Source of the DNA: Devosia algicola
Lineage (GTDB): Bacteria; Pseudomonadota; Alphaproteobacteria; Rhizobiales; Devosiaceae
DNA length: 64,000 bases
Direction of reading: 5' to 3'
Assembly: GCF_028816455.1 (NCBI RefSeq)
Contig: NZ_CP118246.1
Span: 2,618,501-2,682,500, forward strand
The notes under the pieces are model-generated. The model was not told where the DNA came from and did no database searches. It saw nothing but the letters and a program-made list of their open reading frames with translations. Positions 28,095 to 38,010 of the stretch are shown in pieces (position 1 is the stretch's first letter; each line of letters opens with the position of its first letter). The translations under genes and the position numbers were made by a program.

Positions 28095-28553
28095 ATGGCA
28101 GCTGTTCATAGGATTGCTTGCGGCGCGCTGGTTATCCGAAACGACAAGATACTTCTCGTGCACCATTACCGGCCTGGCATCCATGATCTCTGGATCGCGC
28201 CCGGCGGCGGTCTAGAGCCTGGCGAGTCCCTGTCAAAAGCTGCCGAGCGGGAAACGCTTGAGGAAACCGGCATAAGGACCTCCGTTGGGCACCTCGCCTA
28301 TATTGAGCATTTATTTCGCGCCGACCAGAGTTCGATCAAATTCTGGTTTTTGGCAGATCCTATCGGGGGCAACCTCAATATCGCGGCCAATCCGGCAACA
28401 GACGAATCCATTGTTGAAGCCAACTGGTTTGCTCACGATGCCCTGCCAGATGGCCCGGTCTTTCCCGAGCCCATAGGCGCCCGGTTCTGGGACGATTTGG
28501 CGGCGGGCTTCGCCGCACCGATAATTCTGCCGCCGCGCATCGCCCGGTTCTAG
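28095..28553 (+). CDS. NUDIX hydrolase
   Basis: 152 residues. A complete Nudix box GLEPGESLSKAAERETLEET-GI supplies the Mg-binding Glu residues. The opening RIACGALVIRNDKILLVHHY is the usual first strand. The substrate cannot be told; ADP-ribose or nucleotide derivatives are common. It begins one base after the comM stop codon, so the two are co-transcribed. Confidence 0.88.
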   Translation: MAAVHRIACGALVIRNDKILLVHHYRPGIHDLWIAPGGGLEPGESLSKAAERETLEETGIRTSVGHLAYIEHLFRADQSSIKFWFLADPIGGNLNIAANPATDESIVEANWFAHDALPDGPVFPEPIGARFWDDLAAGFAAPIILPPRIARF

Positions 28554-28560
28554 GTAGCCC

Positions 28561-28598
28561 TGTGCATAAGGCTGTGGATAAGTGTTTCACGTGAATCG
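28561..28598. promoter_or_regulatory. Two DnaA-box-like sequences next to a parS-like site
   Basis: The 48-bp convergent gap between the NUDIX gene and cfa holds TGTGCATAA (28561-28569, one mismatch to a DnaA box), TGTGGATAA (28573-28581, the complement of the perfect box TTATCCACA), and then TGTTTCACGTGAATCG (28583-28598, parS 14/16). The two boxes have the same orientation at a 12-bp step. Confidence 0.6.
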
Positions 28599-28601
28599 CA
28601 T

Positions 28602-29718
28602 CTAGCGAATGCTCGTGTACCCGCCTGGCACGCCATAGGGCGACAGCACGACCTGCCAAAGGCCGATATTGCGCGAGCGGAACAGGGCCGCGAAAATGCG
28701 CAGATAATAGGCTCCACATGCGATAAAACCGCTCGTCGTAATTATCTTTGAGCCGCGGCCACGCCTCTTGGAAATTATCGTACCAGGCCATCAGCGTACG
28801 GTCATAATAGGCCCCAAAATTGTGCCAGTCTTCCATGACAAAGAGGTTTTCGATCCCGGAGCCTATCTGAGCAACCGAGGGAAGCATCCCATTGGGGAAT
28901 ATATATTTTTCACTCCACGGGTCGCCATGAGTAGTGCTGTGATTGCCGCCGATCGAGTGCAACAGCATTAGTCCGTCATCGTTCAGTAACGAGCGTGCCT
29001 TCTCAAAGTACCGGCGATAGTTCTTGTAGCCGACATGTTCGAACATGCCGATTGATATGACGCGATCATATTTGCCCTCGAGCGACAAATAGTCCTGTAG
29101 CAGCGTTTCGACAGGCAAACCTTTGGTGCGTTCATTGGCCAGTGCCACCTGTTCTTTGGACACGGTCACGCCAACGCCACTTACGCCATAGCGTTCCGCG
29201 GCAAACTGCAGAAACCCGCCCCAGCCCGAGCCGATGTCGAGAATGCGCATGCCCGGTTCAAGCCCGACCTTGCGGCAGATCAGGTCGAGCTTGGCCTCTT
29301 GGGCCTCATCAAGACTATCGACGTCCTTCCAGTAACCGCACGAATAGATCATGCGCTTGTCGAGCATCGCGCCATAAAGATCATTGCCGATATCATAGTG
29401 CTTTTCCGCGACTTCCTTGACGCGCAGGCGTTGGGTATTGAGCAGGCGACCGCGCAGAGTACTCAGAACCAGCGCAATATCGCGGGGAAATGCGTCCTGA
29501 ATTTTAGCATTCATGATCCGGAACAGAGATTGATCGAGTGCCTGGCTATCCCACCACCCGTCCATATAGCCTTCGCCCAAACCAAGTGTGCCATCTCGCA
29601 TCACCCGATCATATAGGCGCTCATCGTGCACCTGGATGTCCCAGGCGCGATTGCCGTTGATCAAGACCCCGGCACGTTGCAATTGCGATTCGATAAAATT
29701 CTTTGCTTTTGAGGACAT
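28602..29718 (-). CDS. cfa: Cyclopropane-fatty-acyl-phospholipid synthase family (frame interrupted at 28709-28713)
   Basis: SAM-dependent modification of unsaturated membrane lipids. LKFDL-like start is replaced by an N-terminal CFA domain; the SAM motif LDIGSGWGGFLQFAAERYG and the bicarbonate-site region GMFEHVGYKNYRRYFEKA are present, as is HSIGGNHST. The frame leaves the family after RFYRMWS. Removing one base from the minus-strand AGCCT at 28713-28709 gives YYLRIFAALFRSRNIGLWQV and the conserved tail VLSPYGVPGGYTSIR, stop at 28602, 371 residues. Divergent from nothing: it converges on the NUDIX gene. Confidence 0.93.
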
Positions 29719-29828
29719 GGCTATGACGCTGATAATGATCTACCTAACGATGACGCCAGATTAGCGCCAGTTTAACGCATACTGCAACGGTCTTGCCGCA
29801 GAACAGTTCCCATCGCAGCGTTCCACAC

Positions 29829-30839
29829 TCAGCAAATCTCGATTTCACACCAATGGCGATAAGGTCGCTCTGGGCCGTGAATTATGGAAGGAAAGTGCGG
29901 ATTGTGCAGCGCGCCCGGAAAACACTGATCCTCAAGGCATAGCCCTGAATGCTTGCCATAGTGTGGCCGGTTATGCCCTGGCACTGAGACATCGGTCCAA
30001 ACCCCGTTGTAAAATTGCACACCGGGTCGATCTGACCAGATTGACAGCGTCAGCGCACCGTCAGGTCCCTCGACCAGCGCAATTGGTTCATTCAGATCCC
30101 GGCCATTATCGAGCACCAGATTGATGTCATAGTCGACAGCAGCACCAGTGCTGTCGCGCAGGGTGCGTGGCGTACGCAGATCATATTGTGTGCCCTTTGA
30201 GGGCAGGATTGCACCGGTGGTGCATAGGTCCGAGCCCAGTTCGGTATAGGCACTCGAGTTGATCTGGACCTTATGGTCAAGCACGTCGGGTCCGGTGCCC
30301 AGATTGAAATATTGATGCTGGACCAGACTTATTGGCGTTGATCGGTCCGCTGTGGCGCTCAGATCGAGCCTGAGCCGATTGCGCTTAAGCGTATAGACGG
30401 CGGTAAAAGTGACGTTGCCCGGATAGCCCATCGCCCCATCGGGGCTGAAGCATGAAAAGCTGACACTGTTGGCTTCCTGATTGACGATGCCTTTCCAGAC
30501 CTGCAAGCCAAGACCGTCCGATCCGCCATGCAATTGCAGTGCGCCGACATTGGGCGGCAATTTGAATAATTCGCCGTCAAGCTCGAACGAGGCATCCTTG
30601 ATACGATTGGCGACCCGACCCGCAAGCGAACCAAAATGCGGACTGTGTTTGACATAGTCCTCAATGGTATCAAACCCGAGGACGACCGAACGCAACTGCG
30701 CATCAACCGGTACACGCCAGTCCCTGACGACGACGCCAAAGCTGATAATGTCAACTTCCACGCCTGTTTCGCTGGTGAAAGTGAATTGCTCAACCGGTTG
30801 GTCTTTGAAACGACCGAACGACGAAACCGATACTGACAT
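29829..30839 (-). CDS. galM: Aldose 1-epimerase
   Basis: A 336-residue mutarotase. The active-site residues are visible: His in LQLHGGSDGLG, His in VQHQYFNLG, and Glu in SGLCLEDQCFPGA near the C-terminus. Beta-sandwich fold of the GalM family, cytosolic, converting alpha and beta sugar anomers. It is divergent from the lacI gene that heads the xylose cluster, so xylose (or xylan sugars) is the likely substrate here. Confidence 0.93.
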   Translation of the reverse strand: MSVSVSSFGRFKDQPVEQFTFTSETGVEVDIISFGVVVRDWRVPVDAQLRSVVLGFDTIEDYVKHSPHFGSLAGRVANRIKDASFELDGELFKLPPNVGALQLHGGSDGLGLQVWKGIVNQEANSVSFSCFSPDGAMGYPGNVTFTAVYTLKRNRLRLDLSATADRSTPISLVQHQYFNLGTGPDVLDHKVQINSSAYTELGSDLCTTGAILPSKGTQYDLRTPRTLRDSTGAAVDYDINLVLDNGRDLNEPIALVEGPDGALTLSIWSDRPGVQFYNGVWTDVSVPGHNRPHYGKHSGLCLEDQCFPGALHNPHFPSIIHGPERPYRHWCEIEIC

Positions 30840-30952
30840 GGCAAACTCCCTGTTGGCACAAGCTTTTAGCCCTCCCCCGCTGCCCTGACAATGTCGGCCC
30901 TTGACCTTTTTGTGCCGCCCGTTTCAACTTGGTAGCGACAAGGAGACCCCGA

Positions 30953-31996
30953 TTGCGCGAGACAGCTGCCGCCCCCCGTCGTGCCACTGTTCATGATGTT
31001 GCGCGTGCCGCCGGCGTGTCGCTGGCCACCGTTGATCGTGTGCTCAACAATCGAACCGGGGTGCGACCCAACACCGCCAAAAAAGTCGCCGAGGCCGTCG
31101 CCAGCCTCGGCTTTCAACGCGATATTTCCGCGTCCTTGCTGGCCCGCGCCCGCGATCTTCGCGTGCGCTTTCTTATTCCCGCCGGTTCCAACGAGTTCAT
31201 GGATAGTCTAGCTGACGCCGCGACTCGCCGCATTGAAACGGCATTGATCGAGCGCTTGCAGATCGGTGTAACCCGGCTGCCCCTGCTGGACGCGGCGGCA
31301 CTTGTCGAAAATCTCAACCTGTTGACCACTGATTTTTGCGATTGTGCCGTCATTGTTGGCACCGAAGAACCATCGGTTTTGGCCGCTGTTGAAGCGGCAA
31401 CGCGCCGCGGCGTCATGATCATGACCTTGGTGTCGGATCTGCCCGCGTCCAGCCGCCGCCACTTTATCGGCATTGATAATGTCGCCGCAGGTCGCACGGC
31501 CGCCTCGCTGATGGGACGATTTTGTAGCCATGGTGGCAAGATCGCCCTGATAGCCGGGTCAATGCACCTGCATGACCATCACGAGCGACTTGAAGGATTC
31601 CGCGCCGTCGCCGCCGAATTTGCTGGACTGCGCCCGTTGCCGCCGCTTGAGGGTCACGATGAGCATCACCAGACCCAGGTGCTCGTGGAGCAGTTACTCG
31701 CATCGCATCCTGATCTTGTCGGCATCTATAATCTGGGCGCTGGGACAGCCGGGCTGACGGCAGCGCTGCGCCAAACTGGACGCGCCGGGTCGGTACGCGT
31801 CATAGCGCATGAACTCTCGGCCTCGAGCCGCTTGGGCCTCACCGACGGCACGATCGACGTTGTTCTCGACCAGGATCCAGATGGGGAAATTCGCGCTGCA
31901 CTGGCGGCGGTTCGCACCCTGGCGCTGGGCTCGGGTGCGGTCGAAAACGTCAAGCCTATTGAAATCAGGATATTCCTGCGCGACAATTTGGGTTAA
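30953..31996 (+). CDS. LacI-family transcriptional regulator (TTG start), probable xylose-cluster regulator
   Basis: 347 residues from TTG 30953, which has AAGGAG seven bases before it. HTH at residues about 10-35 (TVHDVARAAGVSLATVDRVL), hinge, and a periplasmic-binding effector domain. Two 7-bp arms GGCACAA (about 30855) and TTGTGCC (about 30910) flank the intergenic region between galM and this gene; they are possible operator halves, but the spacing is long. Position between galM and xylBA suggests control of xylose use. Confidence 0.88.
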   Translation: MRETAAAPRRATVHDVARAAGVSLATVDRVLNNRTGVRPNTAKKVAEAVASLGFQRDISASLLARARDLRVRFLIPAGSNEFMDSLADAATRRIETALIERLQIGVTRLPLLDAAALVENLNLLTTDFCDCAVIVGTEEPSVLAAVEAATRRGVMIMTLVSDLPASSRRHFIGIDNVAAGRTAASLMGRFCSHGGKIALIAGSMHLHDHHERLEGFRAVAAEFAGLRPLPPLEGHDEHHQTQVLVEQLLASHPDLVGIYNLGAGTAGLTAALRQTGRAGSVRVIAHELSASSRLGLTDGTIDVVLDQDPDGEIRAALAAVRTLALGSGAVENVKPIEIRIFLRDNLG

Positions 31997-32082
31997 GAGG
32001 CAAGCCATCACGCAATTGGGATCGCCCGCCAGGGCACGCTGGAGTTGAATGCGATGATAGGCAATTTTGAGGTACGTACATC

Positions 32083-33552
32083 ATGACAGCCAGTTTTCTG
32101 GGCATCGATATCGGCACGTCCGGCGTGAAGGCACTCCTGATTACTGAAGATGGCGCAATAATCGGCGAAGCCACTGCACCTGCGCGCGAGCCGGTTCGCC
32201 CGCACCCGGGTTGGTCGGAACAGGATCCCGCCGACTGGTGGAGCGCCACACTTGCCGCGATTGACTCGCTTTCGAAAACGCATACGCAAGCGCTCGCTGC
32301 TGTTCGCGGAATCGGGCTGTCCGGCCATATGCATGGCGCTACGCTCCTTGATAAAAACGATGAGGTGCTCCGCCCCGCCATCTTGTGGAATGACGGTCGC
32401 TCCAGCGCCCAATGTGCTGAAATGGAGGCCGCGCTGCCCGAACTGCGGGCGTTGGCGGGCAACATTGCCATGCCCGGCTTTACCGCACCAAAAATTGCCT
32501 GGGTGCGCGAAAATGAGCCCGCAATTTTTGACAGGATCGCCAAGGTCCTGCTGCCCAAAGCCTATGTCCGCCTGCTGCTGTGCGGTGAGTATGTCGAAGA
32601 CATGTCCGATGCCGCCGGAACCCTTTGGCTCGATGTGGCCAAGCGCGACTGGTCCGAAGCCTTGCTGGGCGTCACCGGGCTTGACCGCTCTCACATGCCG
32701 CGATTGGTCGAAGGCACCGAGGTCGCGGGCAAGCTTAAACCGGAACTGGCCAGCCGTTGGGGCATGAATGGTGAGGTCGTGATTGCTGGCGGGGCTGGTG
32801 ACAATGCCGCCTCCGCCAGCGGCATTGGCGCCATTCGCCCCGGCGAAGGCTTTGTTTCGCTGGGAACGTCGGGCGTTCTGTTCGTTTCCAACGACAAGTT
32901 CCGGCCCAATACCGAAGGCGCTGTGCACGCATTTTGCCATGCCATTCCCAACACCTGGCACCAGATGGGTGTTATCCTGTCCGCCACGGACAGCCTCAAT
33001 TGGCTCGCAAAATTGACCGGGCAGAACGCGGCCCAACTGGCCGGCGCCGCAGAGGCGCAGTTTACCGGACCGGGGGAAGAAATATTCCTGCCCTATCTGT
33101 CAGGCGAACGCACCCCACACAATAACGCCAGTGCCCGCGGCAGTTTTGCCGGCCTCTCGCATGTGTCCGATCCTGCACGATTGACGCAGGCGGTGATGGA
33201 GGGTGTCAGCTTCGCAGTGCGCGATTGTCAGCGGGTCCTCGCCGACGCCGGCACCAGCATTGACCGCCTGCTGGCCGTTGGGGGCGGCTCGAAATCAGCG
33301 CTTTGGCTGAAACTTCTGGCTACCAATCTCGACATGGAAATCGCCCTGCCCGATGACGGCGATTTTGGCGGCGCGCTGGGCGCAGCGCGTCTGGGCCTCT
33401 GCGCTGCCAGCGGTGCCGACCCGCAAACGGTGATGACCATGCCGGCCATCAAATCCATTATTGCACCCGACAAATCCCTGTCGGCTGCCTATGCCGATCA
33501 ATATGCGCGCTATCGCGCGCTCTATCCCGCCATCGAGGAGGCAATTTCGTGA
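32083..33552 (+). CDS. xylB: Xylulokinase
   Basis: 489 residues, FGGY kinase family. The phosphate-1 motif [15 protein letters not shown] is at the N-terminus, the substrate site [13 protein letters not shown] follows, and the second ATP site is [14 protein letters not shown] near residue 390. It phosphorylates D-xylulose in the cytosol, feeding the pentose phosphate pathway. GAGG precedes the ATG. Its stop codon overlaps the GTG of xylA by 4 bp. Confidence 0.96.
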   Translation: MTASFLGIDIGTSGVKALLITEDGAIIGEATAPAREPVRPHPGWSEQDPADWWSATLAAIDSLSKTHTQALAAVRGIGLSGHMHGATLLDKNDEVLRPAILWNDGRSSAQCAEMEAALPELRALAGNIAMPGFTAPKIAWVRENEPAIFDRIAKVLLPKAYVRLLLCGEYVEDMSDAAGTLWLDVAKRDWSEALLGVTGLDRSHMPRLVEGTEVAGKLKPELASRWGMNGEVVIAGGAGDNAASASGIGAIRPGEGFVSLGTSGVLFVSNDKFRPNTEGAVHAFCHAIPNTWHQMGVILSATDSLNWLAKLTGQNAAQLAGAAEAQFTGPGEEIFLPYLSGERTPHNNASARGSFAGLSHVSDPARLTQAVMEGVSFAVRDCQRVLADAGTSIDRLLAVGGGSKSALWLKLLATNLDMEIALPDDGDFGGALGAARLGLCAASGADPQTVMTMPAIKSIIAPDKSLSAAYADQYARYRALYPAIEEAIS

Positions 33553-34856
33553 CTGATTTCTTCAAGAATATCGCTCCGGTCAAATATGAAGGCGAAAACA
33601 GCACCAATGCGCTGGCCTATCGCCACTACAACAAGGACGAAATCGTCCTGGGCAAGCGGATGGAGGATCATATCCGCCCCGCCGTTGCCTATTGGCACAG
33701 TTTCGCTTGGGAAGGTGGAGATCCGTTTGGCGGGCGCACTTTTGACCGTCCATGGTTTGACAAGGGCATGGAAGGCGCCAAACTCAAGGCCGATGTAGCC
33801 TTTGAACTGTTTGACCTGCTCGACGCGCCATTCTTTTGCTTCCACGATGCCGACATTGCCCCAGAGGGCGATAGTTTGGCAGAGAGCAGCAAGAATGTGC
33901 GCACCATCGCCGAGATTTTTGCCCGCAAGATGGAAACCAGCCGCACCCGCCTGCTCTGGGGTACGGCCAACATGTTCTCCAACCGCCGTTTCATGTCGGG
34001 CGCCTCGACAAACCCGGATCCGGACGTTTTTGCCTATGCCGCCGGTCAGGTGCAGACCGCCATGCAAGTCACTCATGAGTTGGGTGGTGCCAACTATGTG
34101 CTTTGGGGTGGCCGTGAAGGCTATGAAACGCTGCTCAATACCCGCATCGGGCAGGAAATGGACCAAATGGGGCGGTTCTTGACGCTTGTTGTCGAGCACG
34201 CCGAAAAAATCGGCTTTAAAGGCCAGATATTGATCGAGCCAAAACCGCAGGAACCAACGAAGCACCAATATGACTTTGACGTGGCGACAGTCTATGGTTT
34301 CCTCAAGAAATATGGTCTTGAAAATCACGTCAAATGCAACATCGAGGTGGGCCATGCCTTCCTTGCCAATCATAGTTTCGAGCATGAATTGGCGCTGGCC
34401 GCCTCGTTGGGCATCTTGGGTTCGGTTGACGCCAATCGCAACGATCTGCAATCGGGTTGGGACACTGACCAGTTCCCCAATTCCGTTCCCGAAATGACTT
34501 TAGCGTTCTATCAAATCTTGAAGGCGGGTGGATTGGGACCAGGTGGCTTTAACTTTGACGCCAAATTGCGTCGTCAGTCTATCGACCCTGCCGATTTACT
34601 GCACGGCCACATTGGTGGGCTCGATGTGTTGGCGCGCTCGCTCAAGGCCGCTGTGGCCCTGATCGAAGACGGCACCTACGACAAGGTCGTCCAAGATCGC
34701 TACGCTGGCTGGAATGCGCCTGAGGCCCAAGCCATGCTCAACGGCGAGCGCACATTGGCACAAATTGCCGCGCGCGTTGAAAAGGAAAACATCAATCCCC
34801 AACCCCGTTCGGGTCAGCAGGAATATCTCGAAAACCTGATCAACCGTTTCGTCTAG
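33549..34856 (+). CDS. xylA: Xylose isomerase (GTG start)
   Basis: 435 residues, long (class II) form. The catalytic His-Asp is in [13 protein letters not shown], the metal-bridging Glu and Lys in [17 protein letters not shown], and the second metal cluster in [21 protein letters not shown]. Converts D-xylose to D-xylulose. It starts 4 bp inside xylB, so the two are translationally coupled. A hairpin follows before the beta-xylosidase gene. Confidence 0.96.
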   Translation: MTDFFKNIAPVKYEGENSTNALAYRHYNKDEIVLGKRMEDHIRPAVAYWHSFAWEGGDPFGGRTFDRPWFDKGMEGAKLKADVAFELFDLLDAPFFCFHDADIAPEGDSLAESSKNVRTIAEIFARKMETSRTRLLWGTANMFSNRRFMSGASTNPDPDVFAYAAGQVQTAMQVTHELGGANYVLWGGREGYETLLNTRIGQEMDQMGRFLTLVVEHAEKIGFKGQILIEPKPQEPTKHQYDFDVATVYGFLKKYGLENHVKCNIEVGHAFLANHSFEHELALAASLGILGSVDANRNDLQSGWDTDQFPNSVPEMTLAFYQILKAGGLGPGGFNFDAKLRRQSIDPADLLHGHIGGLDVLARSLKAAVALIEDGTYDKVVQDRYAGWNAPEAQAMLNGERTLAQIAARVEKENINPQPRSGQQEYLENLINRFV

Positions 34857-34867
34857 ACAGGGATTAG

Positions 34868-34889
34868 GGGCAGGCAGAAAAGCCTGCCC
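34868..34889 (+). terminator. Intercistronic hairpin after xylA
   Basis: GGGCAGGC-agaaaa-GCCTGCCC, 8-bp perfect stem, 11 bases after the xylA stop. It is followed by TTCC and not a U-run, so attenuation or mRNA stabilisation is as likely as full termination. Confidence 0.5.
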
Positions 34890-34954
34890 TTCCATACAAA
34901 CAAACTATCGAGCCAATTGCAGTTCCCGCAATTTATCCCTGAGGGTCGTAAGCC

Positions 34955-36577
34955 GTGTCTCAAATCACCAATCCCATTCTGCCTGGCTTTAATCCGGATC
35001 CCTCAATCCTGCGGGTTGGCAAGGATTACTATATCGCCACCTCGACCTTTGAATGGTATCCGGGCGTTCAAATCCACCACTCGACCGATCTGGCCAACTG
35101 GAAGTTGCTGACACGCCCCCTCAATCGCGCCAGCCAGCTCGACATGCGCGGCGATCCTGACAGCTGCGGCGTCTGGGCACCCTGTCTTACCCATGACGGC
35201 GAAAAATTCTGGCTCGTCTATACCGACGTCAAGCGCAAGGATGGCTCGTTCAAGGACGCCCACAATTATATCGTCAGCGCCCCAGATATCGAAGGGCCCT
35301 GGTCCGATCCGATTTATACAAATTCATCGGGTTTTGATCCATCCCTGTTCCATGATGACGACGGTCGAAAATGGTTCGTCAACATGCTCTGGGACCATCG
35401 CGCGCGTCCCCTGTTGTTCGCTGGTATCGCGCTGCAGGAGTTCGACGCCAAGGCCGGCAATTTGGTTGGCCCGATCAAGAATATCTACAAGGGCACAGAC
35501 CTCAAGCTGGTCGAAGGCCCGCATCTCTATAGGCGCAATGGCTGGTATTATCTGCTGACCGCCGAAGGGGGCACCGGCTATGACCACGCCATAACCTTTG
35601 CCAGGTCACGCAACATCGACGGGCCCTATCAAACCCATCCCCAAAAACACATTCTGACTGCCAAGGATCACCCCCTCAACCCGTTGCAGCGTGCCGGTCA
35701 CGGCGATCTGGTCGAAACACCGGACGGCCAAACCTATCTGGTGCATCTGACGGGCCGTCCGACCACCCAGAAACGGCGCTGCGTGCTGGGCCGTGAAACC
35801 GCCATCCAACAGGCTTATTGGGGTGAGGATGACTGGCTTCACGTGAAGAACGGGCCAGTGCCATCTTTGCTGGTTGACGTTCCCGGCGCGCGCGATGACA
35901 CCGATTACTGGACTGAACAGAATTATGCGTTTAGCGCCGATCGCCCCCTGCCCATCGACTTCCAATGGCTGCGCACCCCTGAAACCGAACGCATTTTTTC
36001 GCTCACGGCCAAACCGGGCGCGTTGCGCCTGTTCGGGCGCGAATCGATCGGTTCATGGTTCGAACAGGCCTTGGTGGCTCGGCGCCAGACGCACTTTTCT
36101 TTCGACGCTGAAACCATGCTGGACTTCGCTCCCACCGACGAACGCACCATGGCGGGGCTCGCTGCCTATTATGGCCGCTACAACTTTTTCTATCTCGCCG
36201 TGACCGCTGACGCCGATGGGCAGCGGGAACTACTGATTTTGAGTTCGGAGGCTAGTTTTCCCGATGGCAAATTGCGCTTTCCCGCCGATCCTGTCGTCAT
36301 ACCCAATACCGGCTCAGTTCGGCTCGCCCTGACCATTCGGGGCGCCGCCCTGCAATTTTATCATGCGCTGGACGATGGAGAACTCACCCCGATCGGACCA
36401 GTCCTCGATGCCTCGATATTGTCCGATGAATGTGGCGGTCACGCCGAACACGGCAGTTTCACCGGTGCCTTTGTCGGCATGGCAGCCCACGATCTGAACG
36501 GCACTGCGACCACGGCGGATTTTTCCCGCTTTATCTATCGCCCGGTCGCCGATCCGACGGATCGCTACGAGGTATAA
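34955..36577 (+). CDS. xynB: Beta-xylosidase, glycoside hydrolase family 43
   Basis: 540 residues from a GTG. The N-terminal five-bladed propeller has the catalytic base in NPILPGFNPDPSILR (Asp15), the pKa-modulating Asp in SSGFDPSLF and the catalytic acid Glu in VEGPHLYRRNGWYYLL. A C-terminal beta-sandwich (about residues 320-530) is typical of the XynB subfamily. No signal peptide, so it hydrolyses imported xylo-oligosaccharides in the cytosol and supplies xylose to XylA. A parS-like core lies in its coding sequence at 35835. Confidence 0.95.
   Translation: MSQITNPILPGFNPDPSILRVGKDYYIATSTFEWYPGVQIHHSTDLANWKLLTRPLNRASQLDMRGDPDSCGVWAPCLTHDGEKFWLVYTDVKRKDGSFKDAHNYIVSAPDIEGPWSDPIYTNSSGFDPSLFHDDDGRKWFVNMLWDHRARPLLFAGIALQEFDAKAGNLVGPIKNIYKGTDLKLVEGPHLYRRNGWYYLLTAEGGTGYDHAITFARSRNIDGPYQTHPQKHILTAKDHPLNPLQRAGHGDLVETPDGQTYLVHLTGRPTTQKRRCVLGRETAIQQAYWGEDDWLHVKNGPVPSLLVDVPGARDDTDYWTEQNYAFSADRPLPIDFQWLRTPETERIFSLTAKPGALRLFGRESIGSWFEQALVARRQTHFSFDAETMLDFAPTDERTMAGLAAYYGRYNFFYLAVTADADGQRELLILSSEASFPDGKLRFPADPVVIPNTGSVRLALTIRGAALQFYHALDDGELTPIGPVLDASILSDECGGHAEHGSFTGAFVGMAAHDLNGTATTADFSRFIYRPVADPTDRYEV
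35835..35850. promoter_or_regulatory. Weaker parS-like site inside xynB
   Basis: GGCTTCACGTGAAGAA keeps the TTCACGTGAA core but matches parS at only 12 of 16 positions. Confidence 0.35.
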
Positions 36578-36588
36578 GGCAGATCGCG

Positions 36589-37694
36589 CTAGGGGGCAGC
36601 TGATTTGCCTGTCTCCGCCTCGACTGGGATGGTCACACAAAAAAGCGTACCCGACGCAGTGCTTTCCACGCGCAGCGCGCCCTTGAGTTGACCGATCTGC
36701 CCCTGCAGCATTTTTATCCCAAAACCTTGGGCTTTTCCAATGTCAAAGCCATCGGGGATACCGGTGCCAGTATCCTTTACCGACAATTGGATTGTGTTAT
36801 CAGCAGCGGACGCCAGACCCACGGTGATCTCGCCCGCACCCCCGTCCGAAAATCCATGTTTTTGAGCATTGGTTACAAGTTCCGAAACAATGAGCGCCAA
36901 GGGCATCATCATCGCTCGCGTAACCGATACATCCTCGAGCGCTGTCCTCACGGAAATGGGGCTTAGCTGGCCAAGCTTGCCGCATAGTGCCTCGAGTGTA
37001 TCGGCGATGCGGGAATCGGGCGCGACATCGGCGCGTTCTATGGCGCGCTGAACTTCGATCACCGCTTCGATCCGACCCATTGCGCTCACGATGGCGTCAC
37101 GAGCCTCAGATTCATGGAGCGAGGCTGGCCTGAAGCCGAAGCATGCTTTGCACCAGTGACAGGGAGTTGCGAACGCGATGCGTCATTTCGTGGGCCAGAT
37201 GGCGTGTCTCTTCAGCCTGAAGGCGCAAGGCTTCCGTGTGCTGATCCAGCGCCTGTTGCAGTGCCTGCTGGCGCGTTTTTCGCCCAGTGATATCGACCTG
37301 GGAGGCGACGAAGAATTCCAGGCTCGCCAGCCTCATCATACATCGGCGCCATATGAAGTTCGTTCCAGAACGGGCTTCCGTCCTTCTTATAATTGAGGAT
37401 CTCGAGGGAAATTGCCGCACGATCAGCGAGCCCCCGCTCGATGACCAGACGATCGGCTTCCGCCGTTTCGGGGCCCTGCAGAAACCGGCAATTGCGACCC
37501 AGCACTTCATGCTCGGCATAGCCAGTCAAAGCCAGGAAGGCAGAATTTACAAATACCAGCGGCATATCGGGAGCATGAGGGTCGGCGATGACTATGGGCA
37601 CAGCACTCGCTTCGAGGGCCATGACATATGAGTGCCATTGTGTCCTCGTCGTTGTTCCCGTCCGCTCAGCGACGTCTTTGTCGGCACGAGCCAT
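36589..37694 (-). CDS. LOV-domain (blue-light) sensor histidine kinase, HisKA_2/HWE type (two frame interruptions)
   Basis: Start ATG 37694 behind GGGAGAG. Residues about 22-135 are a LOV/PAS domain with the flavin-cysteine signature LGRNCRFLQGPET (Cys69) and the Gln-strand FFVASQVDITGRK. A short coiled coil leads to the phosphoacceptor HEMTHRVRNSLSLVQSMLRL and an ATPase domain (LIVSELVTNAQKHGF, VKDTGTGIPDGF, GFGIKMLQGQIGQLKG). Removing one base from minus-strand AGCCT at 37324-37320 and at 37126-37122 gives one 367-residue protein. No response regulator is adjacent; in related bacteria such kinases feed the general stress response. Convergent with xynB. Confidence 0.9.
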
Positions 37695-37778
37695 TATCTC
37701 TCCCATGCGTGCGTCAAGCGTCGTCAGAATGGCTCACATCACCATTCCATTGTGCCCGCCATTCTAGTGACGGCGACC

Positions 37779-37794
37779 GGATTCACGTGAAACA
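37779..37794. promoter_or_regulatory. parS-like ParB site
   Basis: GGATTCACGTGAAACA, 14 of 16 positions of parS with an intact TTCACGTGAA core, in the 316-bp gap between the LOV kinase and the DUF2189 gene. Apart from this and the repeat at 37952 I see nothing in that gap. Confidence 0.65.
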
Positions 37795-37951
37795 CACGTC
37801 GGCCCAAAACAGCTAGAACCGCGACCGGGCTTGGCCAAGGCCGCCCCGGCCACAAGCTTGCGCCAATAGCGATCACAACTCAAGGAAACCCGCGACAAAA
37901 CAACGCACCTTGTCTAAGCTGGTGGGGTGCAGCAATCGTACCGTCGGCGTC

Positions 37952-37964
37952 AAATGTAACATTT
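37952..37964. promoter_or_regulatory. Operator-like inverted repeat AAATGT-a-ACATTT
   Basis: A perfect 6-1-6 palindrome 46 bases before the DUF2189 start codon. It resembles half-site symmetry of Fur/Zur-class or CRP/FNR-class operators, but no regulator can be named. Confidence 0.35.
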
Positions 37965-38010
37965 CCGGCCACATCGACGAATATCTCTGCACCAATGAGC
38001 GGAGTAGATT

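Noticed and set aside
32008..34451. Two long minus-strand frames of over 300 codons
   Set aside because: Antisense shadows of xylB and xylA caused by codon bias in GC-rich DNA.
35835..35850. Fully functional parS in xynB
   Set aside because: Only 12 of 16 positions match; kept as a weak site and not counted among the strong ones.
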